Assembly: GCA_907163375.1 (NCBI GenBank)
Contig: CAJQUW010007117.1
Location: 1-64,000, forward strand
Reading direction: 5' to 3'
Length of the DNA: 64,000 bases
Source of the DNA: Prostheceraeus crozeri
Lineage: Eukaryota; Platyhelminthes; Polycladida; Euryleptidae
Made by a program: the position numbers and the translations under genes. Below the pieces are notes generated by a model. It saw only the letters and a list, made by a program, of their open reading frames with translations, did not search any database and was not told the DNA's origin. Below are positions 1 through 10,703 of this stretch, piece by piece. Position 1 is the first letter of the stretch. Every line of letters starts with the position of its first letter.

Positions 1-12
1 TGTTGCACATGG

Positions 13-115
13 CGTGAACGAACCAACGGTCTTTAGGAGGCCACCATGGGGTAAAAAGTGATAGTACCTCCACGTGGTTTGCCCTGGACAGACTTCGGTC
101 TGACTGAATCTATCA
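13..115 (+). repeat. 3'-end module, copy 1 (histone-like hairpin)
   Basis: Seen: a stretch of about 100 bp that recurs at 1232-1341 with about 85% identity. It contains GGTCTTTAGGAGGCC, which can form a 5-bp hairpin like the histone mRNA 3' stem-loop. Further on is CAGACTTCGGTCTG, a perfect 5-bp stem with a TTCG loop, enclosed by GTGATAG ... CTATCAC. In copy 2 the module sits just after a stop codon, so copy 1 is probably the tail of another gene left of the window. Function is inferred only. Confidence 0.5.
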
Positions 116-156
116 CATAATTAGAAAGACTGAGTCATGTCTTTGTATCAGAGGGG

Positions 157-164
157 TATATAAA
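157..164 (+). promoter_or_regulatory. TATA box of first small gene
   Basis: TATATAAA lies 38 bp upstream of the ATG at 202, a spacing that fits a short 5' leader. Similar TATA boxes precede the other terminal genes of the virus-like element. Confidence 0.55.
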
Positions 165-215
165 CCATTACCTCTCTTTCATTTTCATTCTATACTCCAT
201 CATGAACACACCTAA

Positions 216-973
216 AGGGCAGTTTATACTTCTACGCGCGTACATACGCGCTGCGCTAAGAGTCAGCAATCACGTGATCTGATGCTGCCAAAATATTGGG
301 AATGTTTATGGATACGCGCGGGCGAGCGTTTATACTTTACGCGTCGTCTACAGTTGTCCGTGTTGCCGCTTGAAAGTGACTACGATTTGAAATGGAAGAA
401 GAAACCACCGACATTTTGAATTTATATCTGCTACATAAAAAGTGCAAGAAGAGAAGAAGAAGAGCTCACTACATCAGGCCTCTGAATGTTACAAGGGAGC
501 TGACCGGAGAATTCAATGCGCTCGTGCATACTGGTCCCTCAAATACTTCCATTTATCTTTACAATCTTTGACACTCCTTCCCACTGATTCGGCGATAGTT
601 ATCCAAGATTGGGCTGTCATCTCTTGATCCTTGTGATCTCTGCTCCCTGTGTTGTATAAATGCTCATATTTCATCACTACCTCTATCAATTTATCCTCAA
701 AAAATTAATCCTCAAAATTATCCTCAAAATATATTAAAAAATATTTATCCTCAAAATCGGCATCTCTCTCAACTTCCTGCATGTCTGCTGGGCCTTGCGT
801 ATCGCGTAAAAGTAAGATGCGAGTCAACTGCCGAAATCTACGCGCGTAGATTCTCTTCATGTCCAAATGACCGAGTGAATCACTCTTCATGTGATGACTT
901 CAGAGTATTTTCCTCTCTCTTGGCGCGGGGAAGCCGGCGCGCATGCTACGCGCGTAGAAGTATAAACCGCCCT
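216..973. mobile_element. PIF/Harbinger miniature element
   Basis: Inverted ends AGGGCAGTTTATACTTCTAC (left) and AGGGCGGTTTATACTTCTAC (right, read inward) continue for about 35 bp with the CGCGCG stretch. The flanks are TAA on both sides (213-215 and 974-976), the 3-bp target duplication of PIF/Harbinger. It holds only a 5' transposase fragment (392-571), so it is an internally deleted, non-autonomous copy. Confidence 0.85.
392..571 (+). CDS. Harbinger transposase, N-terminal fragment
   Basis: The 59-codon ORF opens with an acidic start, then an Arg/Lys run (KKCKKRRRRAHYIRPLN) and TRELTGEFNALV. This matches the pattern at the N-terminus of HARBI1-like transposases, where a basic run and an R-x-W/Y-V-x-P stretch precede G-E-F/Y-x-x-L. 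The family recognition is from memory. The DDE catalytic core is absent: the frame stops at 569-571 and nothing downstream within the element resembles it. It is a truncated remnant, too short to act. Confidence 0.65.
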   Translation: MEEETTDILNLYLLHKKCKKRRRRAHYIRPLNVTRELTGEFNALVHTGPSNTSIYLYNL

Positions 974-1231
974 TAAGACGACAGTCAGCTCTCGTGACAA
1001 GACTCGGCTTAGACCGAGAAATTTATTTATTGAGTTTTCAGAGATGGAGGAGCGAGAGCGAGTCTATAACAATCTTGCTCGAATCGGCTCATCGGTTACC
1101 GATGATAGCGATTCAACAGAGTGGAGATATATTCCACCCTCTGACAGTCGGATGGAAGTAGAGGATGTCGATGCCGCTGACATAGAGAGATTAAAAGTCT
1201 CTCTCAGCGGAATCGGCCAAATCTAGACATG

Positions 1232-1341
1232 TATCCGAGAACGAACCATCGGTCTTTAAGAGACCACATGGGGCAAAATGTGATAGTACCTCTTCGTGGT
1301 TTGCCCTGGACAGACTTTGGTCTGACTTAATCTATCACACG
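1232..1341 (+). repeat. 3'-end module, copy 2 (histone-like hairpin)
   Basis: Second copy of the module at 13-115. It begins six bases after the stop codon of the small gene. It contains GGTCTTTAAGAGACC (5-bp stem, 5-nt loop, resembling the histone mRNA stem-loop, with flanking ACCATC and ACA) and CAGACTTTGGTCTG, within GTGATAG ... CTATCAC. Stem differences between the copies include A-for-G on the 3' arm (AGACC versus AGGCC), which keeps pairing possible. Confidence 0.5.
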
Positions 1342-1882
1342 AATATAAAAAAAAATATATATATAATCATAAAGTTGCATGGCACGGAGAACTTCGGTAT
1401 AGTTCTTCCTATTGGTGGGCGATCTCCATTGAGACAGCGGATGATATCGTAGTGATGAGTGTGGCAAGGGCTTGAGACTTACCTTAATCCGAATTTCCAA
1501 CGGTCGTCGTGGTCTCTTCGCTCAACATAGCACTTTGAACGCCAATCGGTTGAGTCTTAGCTATCTGCCGCAGGTTACTTTTTTAAATTCTCCATTGCAT
1601 ACGTTATCTGAGAATGAATCATGAGTTCTCTTAAAAACTGCCTCTATTATTGAGGCTAAATGACGAAGGGATGAAATGGGAGGGCACTCTTGCGCCACAC
1701 GCAAACATATATATCTTCTCTCTTTATAAATGATACGAACTCTTTTGATAGAAAAGTAGACCGATAATAAATGTGATGACATTCGCAACCATGTATACAA
1801 TAAACCCCATATCTAAATTCTTCCCTATATTTCCATTTCTAGATCAATACATTGCAAAACAAAGACATGTAGTTCTTTAGAT
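1342..1882. other. No gene recognised
   Basis: AT-rich, with an (AT)n tract at 1348-1365. A possible hairpin GAGAACTTCGGTATAGTTCTTC lies at about 1390. No ORF has recognisable similarity. Confidence 0.5.
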
Positions 1883-2129
1883 TTATTTATCAAAGTTCAG
1901 TGGGACTGGTTTCAAGTCATTGTAAATCCTGTAATATGTCACTCGCTTTGGTGCATCCGGCACTCTTCTAAGTCGCGTCGTCTTCGGCATGAACTCGCCC
2001 TCACTCCATAAAACTTGGGTAATTTTGGGTTCATTGCCACTGTCCACATCCTCATCCCATTCATCGAAAACTTAATAATTCATCGAATATTTTGTGCAAC
2101 ATATTTAAGGCTTCCGAAGAATTTGCCAT
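1883..2129 (-). pseudogene. Small gene, paralogue of the one at 2330
   Basis: The ATG at 2129 lies downstream of a TATA box (2181-2188). The first 24 codons end at a stop caused by a one-base shift near 2065. The other frame then runs to a stop at 1883-1885. The C-terminal part contains LWSEGEFMPKTTRLRRVPDA followed by PKR. This aligns with the plus-strand ORF at 2330-2452 (IWTDEEWTPKTTRERRVSDA-PKR). The sequences after the two stops also match (AAATAAATCTAAAGAAC). No known domain. Together they form an inverted gene pair in the left arm of the Maverick-like element. Confidence 0.55.
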
Positions 2130-2180
2130 ACTAGCCTGTTCGATCGTATGATGTGAATGAGAAGTGCTACAATCTTCCGA

Positions 2181-2188
2181 TTTATATA
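2181..2188 (-). promoter_or_regulatory. TATA box
   Basis: On the minus strand this reads TATATAAA, about 55 bp upstream of the ATG at 2129. Confidence 0.5.
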
Positions 2189-2329
2189 GGATATTCAACA
2201 ATACTTTCCTCGACAGCCAATCAGAATCACTCTAATTTAGATAAAGACTGTTAAAGTCAGAAGATTGCAGGATATCCCAATCTCAGCTAAAGTGACAATT
2301 TTGTGATCGTCAATGAGTGCGATGAAGGC

Positions 2330-2452
2330 ATGAGTAGTCAGGAGAGTGGTAACAAAACTGTAAGAATTATCTGGACAGACGAAGAGTGGACACCGAAAAC
2401 AACTCGTGAGAGAAGAGTGTCAGATGCTCCCAAACGATCAAGTATGCTTTGA
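2330..2452 (+). CDS. Small gene, inverted paralogue
   Basis: The frame is open from 2291, with an ATG at 2330 and TGA at 2450-2452. The product contains IWTDEEWTPKTTRERRVSDA, homologous to the minus-strand gene at 1883-2129 (shared W-[ST]-[DE]-E-x-[FW]-x-PKTTR-x-RRV-x-DAPKR). It is shorter than its partner at the C-terminus, lacking the YYRIYNDLKPVPL segment. The true start may be further upstream if an indel has occurred. Function unknown; the Arg-rich PKTTR...RR core could bind nucleic acid, which is a guess. Confidence 0.5.
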   Translation: MSSQESGNKTVRIIWTDEEWTPKTTRERRVSDAPKRSSML

Positions 2453-2669
2453 TTTTAAATAAATCTAAAGAACCTCATGTCACTACTTTTTGATATCTTC
2501 CCTCAGTGATTGAGGTAGTATTTAGGAAAAGTGATAATGTCTAGCATCAGCTGCTATGATTTATACTGAGCTGTCAAATGATTAGATTTTCACTATGATG
2601 TTGATTACTACATTACCCAGAAATAAGTGAAAACAGACAGATATAACAAATGAAACATATATTCAGAAA

Positions 2670-3077
2670 TTACAAATAATTTAGAAGTTCTTCAGTACTA
2701 ATATTGTCCCACAGCGATTCGCAGTTACTGCAGTCACACTTCAGTTGTCGCAGTCTTTCCTCCACTGCAGCCAACACACCAAAGACGTACTCCCACTCAA
2801 TCTCGTTCCTGGATTGAGACGATGGGCTGTACCATCTCCGTATGTCATGGAGAAGACTGATATCCTCCTCCTTCGACTAATCCTCCTTGTTGTATAGTAG
2901 GTACTTCCACCTCACATATACTATTTCCATCTCCTCTTTCTCAGTCAGAGACGGATACTCCAAACTTGGAATATCCTCGACTGTTTTCTTCTTCTCCAAC
3001 TTCACCTTCTTTGGAGCGGGAGGGCAAGTTGATGTGTCCACGGAGAGAGTTGCTGTTGGCGAATTCATGACTTCCAA
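2670..3077 (-). pseudogene. Small accessory gene with one in-frame stop
   Basis: The ORF begins at 3077 (MEVMNSPTATLS), has a basic PAPKKVKLEKKK segment that looks like a nuclear localisation signal, and then an acidic stretch. A TAG at 2877-2879 interrupts it, but the same frame stays open to TAA at 2670-2672, giving about 135 codons. The C-terminal half has the Cys cluster CDCSNC. It lies head to head with the DNA polymerase gene, whose TATA box is at 3165. No family is recognised. The frame conservation beyond the stop is the evidence that this was one gene. Confidence 0.55.
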
Positions 3078-3164
3078 TTGTATGCTATAAACTTGATTTC
3101 TTGGTGCTTAAGTACAAGTAAGTAGCCAATCAAATGAATAGCTAATGAACACCGAATATGAGAG

Positions 3165-3173
3165 TATATAAAA
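3165..3173 (+). promoter_or_regulatory. TATA box of the DNA polymerase gene
   Basis: TATATAAAA, with a CCAAT sequence about 40 bp upstream (3126). The first exon ATG is at 3298-3300. Confidence 0.6.
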
Positions 3174-3297
3174 GGGAAACAGACTTAGTTTTTTATTCTA
3201 TATTTGATACGTATTGAGAATAAGTGAAGTCTCTATTTTGATAAACTATACAATTTTCTAACATTAAAGTATCATACTTAAACTTGTTTTCATTTAA

Positions 3298-6200
3298 ATG
3301 GTAAGTTGAAGATTTCCTCACTCATCTCCCTCAAACGTTTGGTTAATAGCATCTTTTTTAATTTCAGCCATCTACTTCATCACCAAAACGTTCCCTTCTC
3401 GAGGAAGCTTTAGAGCTGTTAAGTGAAGGTAAGTTGCAACAATAAACTATAACTTTAATAGAGATGATAGAATGATTTCTCTTTCAAGTGATGTTAGTAC
3501 CAGCTCAAGCGGACAGTCGCGGGAATCTAATGAGCGGAAATGTGATGATTGTGGTCACATCTTTACAAGGAAGCGTGATCTCGCCCGACACATCAGACAA
3601 CGTGTATGTCAACCCAAGACATCATCAATCTCCCGAGGTGATTCTATTTAACATGTCTCCTTTACTTGCGACTTTTGCACTATATCTTTTGAAACACGTT
3701 TTGAATTATCTTCACATAGACTTCACAACACGCATACAAATGATAGTTATAGTAACAGCATTTCGTCTATCCGTCTCACTGAAGTGTCGCTCAATAATGT
3801 AGTGAGAAATTACCATATGGAATCCTCAGAAACCATTGCTGATTTTCCGGAGTGGTTTCATCAAAATTCAATATTAATAGATGCGCTCTTTAGAAATTTA
3901 GACAACTTTAGAATAAAAGCGCTCATCTATCTTAAAATAAAATATGTTAAAGTTGATCATCATACTGGCGAAATAGTGCGGAGGTTGGAGTTTCACATAC
4001 CCTCCTCTCCTGCTACAGAGGTAGTAGATAAAGAAGTATCATTAAATTTTCACATTCAAGGGCTAAAATCAAATATTGATAAATTTAACGAGCGCGATAG
4101 TGGTCTGATTTTTGATGGTGTAGAATCTGCCATGTTTAAAATTACTCTATTAGAAAATTACAGTGGACGAGGCTCCTTCAATCTTCCAGAAACGTTAAAA
4201 GATAAGAAAGCATTCATTTCTAAAGATTGTGAATCGCACTGTTTTAAGTATGCGGTTTTATCCATTCTCCACTATCATGATGTACAGAACAACCGTTTCC
4301 GTAAAATCAAATATCTTCCATGGGAGAATGAATTGAAATTTGATGACTGTAATAGTGAAGATATAAAATTGAAAGATATAGAGAAATTTGAAAAATTAAA
4401 TGAAATTAAAATAGTTGTTCACGTATGGCAAAAAGGACTTAAAGGTGTACGCTACAACAAACGTTCATCAACTTATGATCGCGTTGTCAACCTCTTGTTG
4501 GTATATGAGGATAGCAGTCAACACTGGCGTTACTGCGGTATTCCAAATATTCGTCGACTATATTCCATTTAACATCCAAAAGGAGGGAGCATTTCATATG
4601 TGACCGTTGTATGAGATCCTTCTGGTCAAAAGATAAGTTTCAAACACATTATGAATGGTGTAAGCGAGGTAAATTGCAAATGAAACGCATGCCCAAAGAT
4701 AAAATCTTTTCATATAGAGAGAATGGTAGTGAATTAAGTCCTCTTCGTGTCATCTATGCTGACATCGAATGCTATATCGATGATAACATCCACAAGCCAG
4801 CAGCCATATCCTGTTATGAGGTATGGCATAATCATTTCGAAAATAAAAATAATAAAATGCACGTCTGGCAAGGTGATGATTGTATACACAAATTCTTGCA
4901 ATTCCTGGAAAGTGATAGTAAATTTCAACAAAAATATGATAGTGAACTCTATCACAGATAATTAAATATGACAGCAGATGATCAGGTAAAATTTGAAAGT
5001 TGTAAAGTCTGCTCAAAATGTAATAAAACGTTTGATGAGGGTAAAATTAAGAAAGTGCGTGACCATGATCACATCACTGAAAAATTTAGAAACGCACTGT
5101 GTTCAAGATGCAATTTTTCTCTAAGAATGAAACGGCGCACTCTACCCGTAATTTTTCATAACTTCAAAGGCTATGACAGCCATATGATAATAAAAGGGGG
5201 GTTAGGAAAAATGAAGGGATGGTTGATGAATGTTATAGCTCAAACGAGGGAAAAATTTATGTCCATGACAGCAAAAGTACCAGTTTATAAGACTAAAGAA
5301 AATAAGACAGTCTACTTTGATATAAAATTTCTAGATTCCTATGAATTCATGACTTCATCACTAGCATCTCTCGTTCAAAATCTTAAGTCTCCTCCATTAA
5401 CTCAAAATTTGAAGAAACAATATCCTAACTTGACGGATGAAGTCATCACACGCAAAGGAGTGTTTCCATATGCATACTTTGACTGCATTTCTAAACTTAG
5501 TGAGACTTCTCTTCCGTCAATAGATAAATTTAAAGATGATTTGACTGGTATAGAATGTAGGGTACAAGATTACAATCATGCTGAAGTTGCATGGACAAAA
5601 TTTGACTGTCAAACGTTTAGCGATTATATGATTGCCTATCTAAAATTAGATGTATTTTTGCTGGCTGATGTATTTCAGGAATTTCGACGAGTGACATTAG
5701 AAGAAGATAAATTAGACCCTATCCACTTTGTCAGTCTTCCAGCCATGTCATTCCAGTCTGCTTTTAAATGACTGGAGAGAGCATCCATCTTTTACAAGAT
5801 CCAGAGATGTATAATTTATTTTAGCGAGGAATTCGCGGTGGTCTCACATTTGTAAATAGACATCAAATAAAATCAAAACAGTAGATGATGATCAGATTCA
5901 TCTAAAGTACTATGACCACAATAATTTATATGGTAGTTCACTATCTAAACCTCTACCTCACTCTGAGTTTAGCTGGCTAGGTGATAGTGAAATTCAACAT
6001 TTCTCCAATCCTTCAAACATTCTAGCTATTCCAGATGATAGTGATTGGGGATATTATTTTGAGGTAGATCTTATCTATCCAAATAGTATTAAAAATAAAA
6101 CTGTGGATTTTCCACTTGCGCCCGAATCAGTTGAAGTGACTGAAGATATGTTTTCGGACTTTATGAAACAATTTTATAAAGATTTAGAAGGGAGCGACAA

Positions 6201-7251
6201 GTATAAGCCTTGTCGCAAACTTTTGCTTACTCAATTTGATAAAGAAAATTATCTAGTCCACTTTTCAATCTTAAAATTTTATTTAGAAATTGGTATAATT
6301 TTAAAAACAGTTCACCGCATTATCAAATTTAGACAGAAAGCCTTTCTGAAACCATATATTGATAGTAACAGCCAGAAACGTGCACTAGCCCAAAATAATT
6401 TTGAAAACGATTTTTATAAATATAAGAATAATAGTCTTTTTGGTAAGACGATGGAGGATGTTAGAAAACGTATAAACTATAAACTTGTGAATCATAATGA
6501 TAAATTTCAAAAGTTAGCGGCATCACCTCTCTTTATTGATAGAGATATTATAGATGATGAGTTGGTTGGTGTTAAAGTGATAAAATCAGAAGTAGAGTTG
6601 TGCAAGCCCATCTACATTGGCCAAGCTGTATTAGATTATTCCAAGCTTGAAATGTATTAACTCTTCTATAGAATATTAAAACCATGTCCTCTAATTAAAG
6701 ACGTGCGTTTGCTGGGTGATGATACAGACAGTTTCTTTTTAAGTATCGCTGCTCAGAAAGAGTTAAACGTCAATGAAATAGGAAAATCTTTAGAAAATTA
6801 TTTTGATAAGTCAAATTATCCTACAGATCACCCACTATACTCTACTAAAAATAAAGCAAAATCAGGATACTTCAAAGATGAAATGGCAGGAAAAGAAATT
6901 AAGGAAATGATTCTTCTTCGGCCTAAAATGTATTCTATGAAACCAAAAGACTCCAGTGACAGTATTAAGCGCGCAAAAGGCATATCCAAATCGATTGTTG
7001 TAAATATGAAACATAGGGTCTATAAGAAGGCCTTTCAAAATAAGTGTGTAACGTTTGTCAACATGACCATCTTAAAATCAAAGACGCATGAGGTAAAAAC
7101 TCATACATTTAGAAAGCGAGCACTTTCAGCGTGGGAAGATAAGAGGTGTTGGATACGGCATAACATATCTCTTCCACATGGTCATCCTGATACAAACATA
7201 TCACTAACCAAAAGAATTGAACTCACACTACCACATTCAGGAGATGTGTAA
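3298..7251 (+). pseudogene. Maverick/Polinton protein-primed DNA polymerase B, broken
   Basis: Known for the family: replicates the element DNA using a terminal protein primer. Seen: exon 1 is the ATG alone (3298-3300), followed by a 67-nt intron (GTAAGT...TTTCAG) and a second intron at 3429-3488. The N-terminus carries two zinc fingers (CDDCGHIFTRKRDLARHIRQ, and FTCDFC...H..LH). The central part has the HDH-type zinc site CSKCNKTFDEGKIKKVRDHD and RCNFSLR. Polymerase motifs follow: A (YYDHNNLYG, about 5910), B (NSLFGKTMEDVRKR, about 6428) and C (LLGDDTDSF, about 6708). The end resembles other Polinton polymerases (KRALSAWEDKRCW). Breaks: TAA 3649, frameshift near 4570, TAA 4959, frameshift near 5765, TAG 5821, TAA 6658. 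Intron 2 also leaves the zinc-finger frame off by one. Confidence 0.9.
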
Positions 7252-7434
7252 ATACATTTAGTCTCAAATCAGTATTTTGATGATGCTTTTGTTGACATTC
7301 ATTGTTGTTTTATGTATCGCTTCAGATTGCACTTCCTTGTGAATATATGCCTACAGTCAGCCCATTCCCCCCTATATCTGTGAAAAGACTTTTTCATGCA
7401 CATATTTTTATTTCAATAAAATTTTACAATGACT
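7252..7434. terminator. Convergent 3' region between polymerase and capsid genes
   Basis: Short spacer between convergent genes. AATAAA at about 7415 could serve as the polyadenylation signal of the plus-strand polymerase gene. No minus-strand AATAAA was identified. Confidence 0.35.
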
Positions 7435-8748
7435 TCACTTTGTTTTCCGAAACACTAAAGTTATGAGGGATTTAGTATCTTTCACATGGATGCACTCATG
7501 TAGACCATTTGTAATTTTGATAGAAATAGATGGTATAGTTTGATTGATAACAGGATGGTAGAAAATAGGTTGAAACATCCTCTCGACTATTCCATATAAA
7601 GCATCCTTATCATGAATGAAATCACGTAAAATGTGTTCTTTTTCCTCGCCAACAGAAATAGGTAGAATCAAATCACTTTGAATGTAAAGGTGTTGTTCAT
7701 GTTTATCAAGTGTCATTGGTGTTTCCATACCAATCGTATGCGCAACAGTAAATATATTTTGCAGCATTGAAAACCAAAGAGTTTTTTCAAATTTTTACTC
7801 AATTGAGATTGAATGTCATCACCCAGTTTCAGAACAACGCGTTGATTTTCAATTGAAAACGAAATGTGGTGTGTCTTTACATCATATTTACTTTTCATCA
7901 TATGCTTCAACTTCTGTTGCATATAAGGATTTATTACATGAATGAAGCTTTCAACTGTATGATATAGATGCGGCATTATATTGATAGCAACTTTAGATTC
8001 TTGATAAGACTGGTAAATTTTCTTGATGCGATCACCATAGATGTCCACCCACCATTCATCATTAACTGAATCAGCTTTAGTGTGATATTTATGAGAAGCA
8101 TGAACCAAACCGCTTCCAATAGTAGGTGTATGATGTCTTACAAAATGACGCAAGGTTGGAGAGAAATAAACTGTAAGTTTGTCATTATATTTCTGAATAA
8201 ACAACTTATCTTTGTCCGCCATAATTTTCTCTCCATACTTCTTACCCACAGTCTCATTCCATCGTTTTACTAACTCAATAAGTGATAAAGGTTGAACACC
8301 ACGCTTTTTCAATATGATGCGTTCTTCACATTCTACAACATCTTCATCAAATATTTTAAATTTATAATGAAATTTGTTGATTCGATTTGAATAAACTTTT
8401 TTAACATTTGCAGTAGCAATTGACGTTAGATGTAGTCCATGGCCAAAACCGAGATGTGGATAGAATTCATTATCCAACCTCAGTGTAAGACCTTTAGTAA
8501 AAGAATGAAAGCAAAGGAACTGTCTCCCACTCCAATGATAGATAGTAAACTCATAAACTTTCTGATCCTTATTCTTCATGATGGAAGTATTACCACTATT
8601 GAATGCCTTAATAATTTTCTCATCCCCAAATGGATCATAGAAATAGAAATAGAATAGAATTTATTCAATAAATGAAAATCATTTAAGTTACAGTATATCG
8701 TTGCATTAAGGAAAAATATACGCAGTCAAAAATAAAATAGAAGAAAAA

Positions 8749-10073
8749 TCACACAACTCTTGAATTTAAAGCAGTCGCACAACAGAATGGAACAAAGGAA
8801 TTCAAACGTCTTGTAGTATTAGCAGAAGGCTGTAAGAGGCGATGAGTTCGAGTAGAACGTTGAGGCATGAGATCATGTAAAATATGCTTCTGGTCAATAC
8901 ACGCTTCATGAAACAGTCTACAAGCAGCTTCAAGCCGACGTTGTTTTAAGTCAGGGAAACGGTTGCAACCACAATTCGATGTTCGAAAGTATCTTGGCAA
9001 AGAACAAATCAATTTGTGATAACGATTTTGACAACGTTCCAGTTTGTACTCAAGAGAAGACGGCAAATGAACAAAAACGCATGAAGCATATTCGAGAATA
9101 CTTCGTATTAATGCGTAATAGGTAACAGTCAATTCATTGGAAGAGATGAGAGGCCTGAGTAACCGAATCCCATACATCCTCTGATTAGCAAACTTTATCA
9201 CTGAGTTGATGTGAGCATCCCAAGTGAGGCGGCTATTCAGCTGAACACCCAAAATGCGAAGAGTATCAACGTCCTCAACATCAGAATGCACGGGAGAAAA
9301 GCAATCATTAAATCTTTGGATGAACAATTTCTTAGAATTCGCGTTGTTCAAAGTGAGACCGTTAGATGTGAACCATTGGATCAAGTGTAAATGCTCACTG
9401 ATAAAGTTAGTCAAATTATCTCTACGAAAAACTGGGATACAGTAGGCTAAATCATCAATGTACTTGATGATAGTTGAACTTGAATCGACCAATGACAGAG
9501 ATGCGGCAACACACAGTACAGATAGGGGCCGAATAAAGAACCCTGTGGAACACCGGATAGAACTTCAACTTTTTTGCTGATTGAATCACCAATTCTCACC
9601 GCCCGAGTACGACCTGATAAATAATCACGTATAAGATGAATGAATCCCAAAGGTACGTCAATTTCAATCAGTCTCTGAATGACAATGTCATGTCGGAGTT
9701 GGTCAAAGGCTTTTTTGAAATCGTAAGATACGATTTGAACTCCCCCAATGTCATGCCTATCAAGGAGGCGTGTTGTATCGTCCATCAACTTCAACAATGC
9801 CGCCGTAGTAGAAGAACCCGGACGGTCACCGAATTGATTACTGCCGAAATGATGAATAAGAGCATTTTTAACACCACTTTGAAGAACAAGATATTCTAAG
9901 AGCTTTGCGGGCAGGGGTAATAACGAAATCGGTCGAATATGCTCTAGATCGAAGCAGCCATGTTTGGGGATTGGAGATACATGACTGTATTTCCATCTGG
10001 TTGGTACACGTCTGTATACCTCTGTATATACGAACAGATTTTCCTTCATTCTGAGGTTTTGCAATTTCAGCAT
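8749..10073 (-). pseudogene. LINE reverse transcriptase, frameshifted
   Basis: RT domain in order: VPTRWKYSHVSPIPK and RPISLLPLPAKLLEYL (N-terminal RT), motif A YDFKKAFDQLRHDI, motif B GVPQGSLFGPYLY, then after a frameshift near 9480 motif C YIDDLAY, and the thumb (LRILGVQLNSRLTWDAHI; TYYALIRSILEYASCVF). The catalytic Asp residues of motifs A and C are present. The first Asp of the usual [FY]xDD box is preserved as YIDD. The C-terminus is open to the end at 8749. It can no longer be translated as one protein. Confidence 0.85.
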
Positions 10074-10683
10074 CTCTCCTTTGTCTCAAATATCTTTCTT
10101 GATGTTGTTGAAAAGGTGTCAGATCGCAGTTTACGTAAACATTGGGGAACTCTTCGGATCTCCTCAGCATTCTGGAGGCTTTCAAATTCTCCCATTTCTT
10201 AGAACTATTTCGGAAAATAACTCTGATGGGGCGTTTTCTGTTACCAGGTGGTCGACCAATTCTGTGAATACTGAGACAATCTTCGTCAGTGTTTAAAGGC
10301 ACATTGATGGTATTGGCAATACGAACCACAACAGCGTTCAAATCGTGTGATCCTCTGATAATTATATTATTTTTTCGAATTTCACGTTCATGCTTTTCAA
10401 TCACGGCACCTTGAATTTCAACTGTTTTCTTTAACACCTCGACCTCCTTTTTCAATGCGTGATTATCAGCAATAAGAATATCGAGCTTTTTGTTCATTTC
10501 AATAAGTAACGTAGAAAATTCATCAGTTTCAAAAATCTCCGCCTTGGAATTAGAATCAGTACGCTTATTTCTCAATTTGATTAAGGCATCAACCAGCTGA
10601 GATTTTGTACAACTACACTGCCGCAATTGGGAGTCTGACATACTGAGAATGTCATCAGACTCTTTGATTCCCTTTCTAGACAT
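10025..10683 (-). CDS. LINE ORF1 protein, truncated
   Basis: Starts ATG-TCT-AGA-AAG at 10,683. The N-terminal part has a Ser/Asp-rich segment and CSCTKSQLVDAL. A Leu/Ile heptad coiled coil follows (about residues 55-105: LLIEMNKKLDILIADNHALK and VEVLKKTVE). Then come EIRKNNIIIRG and LSIHRIGRPPGNRKRPIRVI, a pattern typical of the RRM-like nucleic-acid binding domain in ORF1 proteins of this LINE group. At about 10,030 it runs into RT sequence in another frame, so its natural end is lost. Confidence 0.65.
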
Positions 10684-10703
10684 AACGCAAAAAGATCAAA
10701 ACT

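Larger units (their letters stand above)
202..1226 (+). pseudogene. Small gene interrupted by a Harbinger insertion
   Basis: The ATG at 202 follows a TATA box. Five codons in, the frame is broken by the 758-bp Harbinger element at 216-973. If that element and one TAA target duplication are removed, the frame joins exactly to the ORF that ends at 1226, giving about 87 codons. The right part is rich in acidic residues and Ser (SSVTDDSDSTEW near its middle). No domain is recognised. The stop is followed within 10 bp by the hairpin module at 1232, so promoter, frame and 3' end all agree on one gene. It is probably an accessory gene of the Maverick-like element, but could be an unrelated virus-like gene. 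Confidence 0.6.

Noticed and set aside
1380..1500. Possible small structural RNA (GAGAACTTCGGTATAGTTCTTC hairpin and a U1-like ACTTACCT)
   Set aside because: No match to the full layout of any spliceosomal RNA, no Sm site found, and only a single weak hairpin.
3488..3802. Open frame of 104 codons at the start of the polymerase region
   Set aside because: It overlaps the zinc-finger frame, which has clear C2H2-type motifs; this frame has none.
4734..5016. Minus-strand open frames inside the polymerase gene
   Set aside because: Shadows of the conserved plus-strand coding sequence with no family features.
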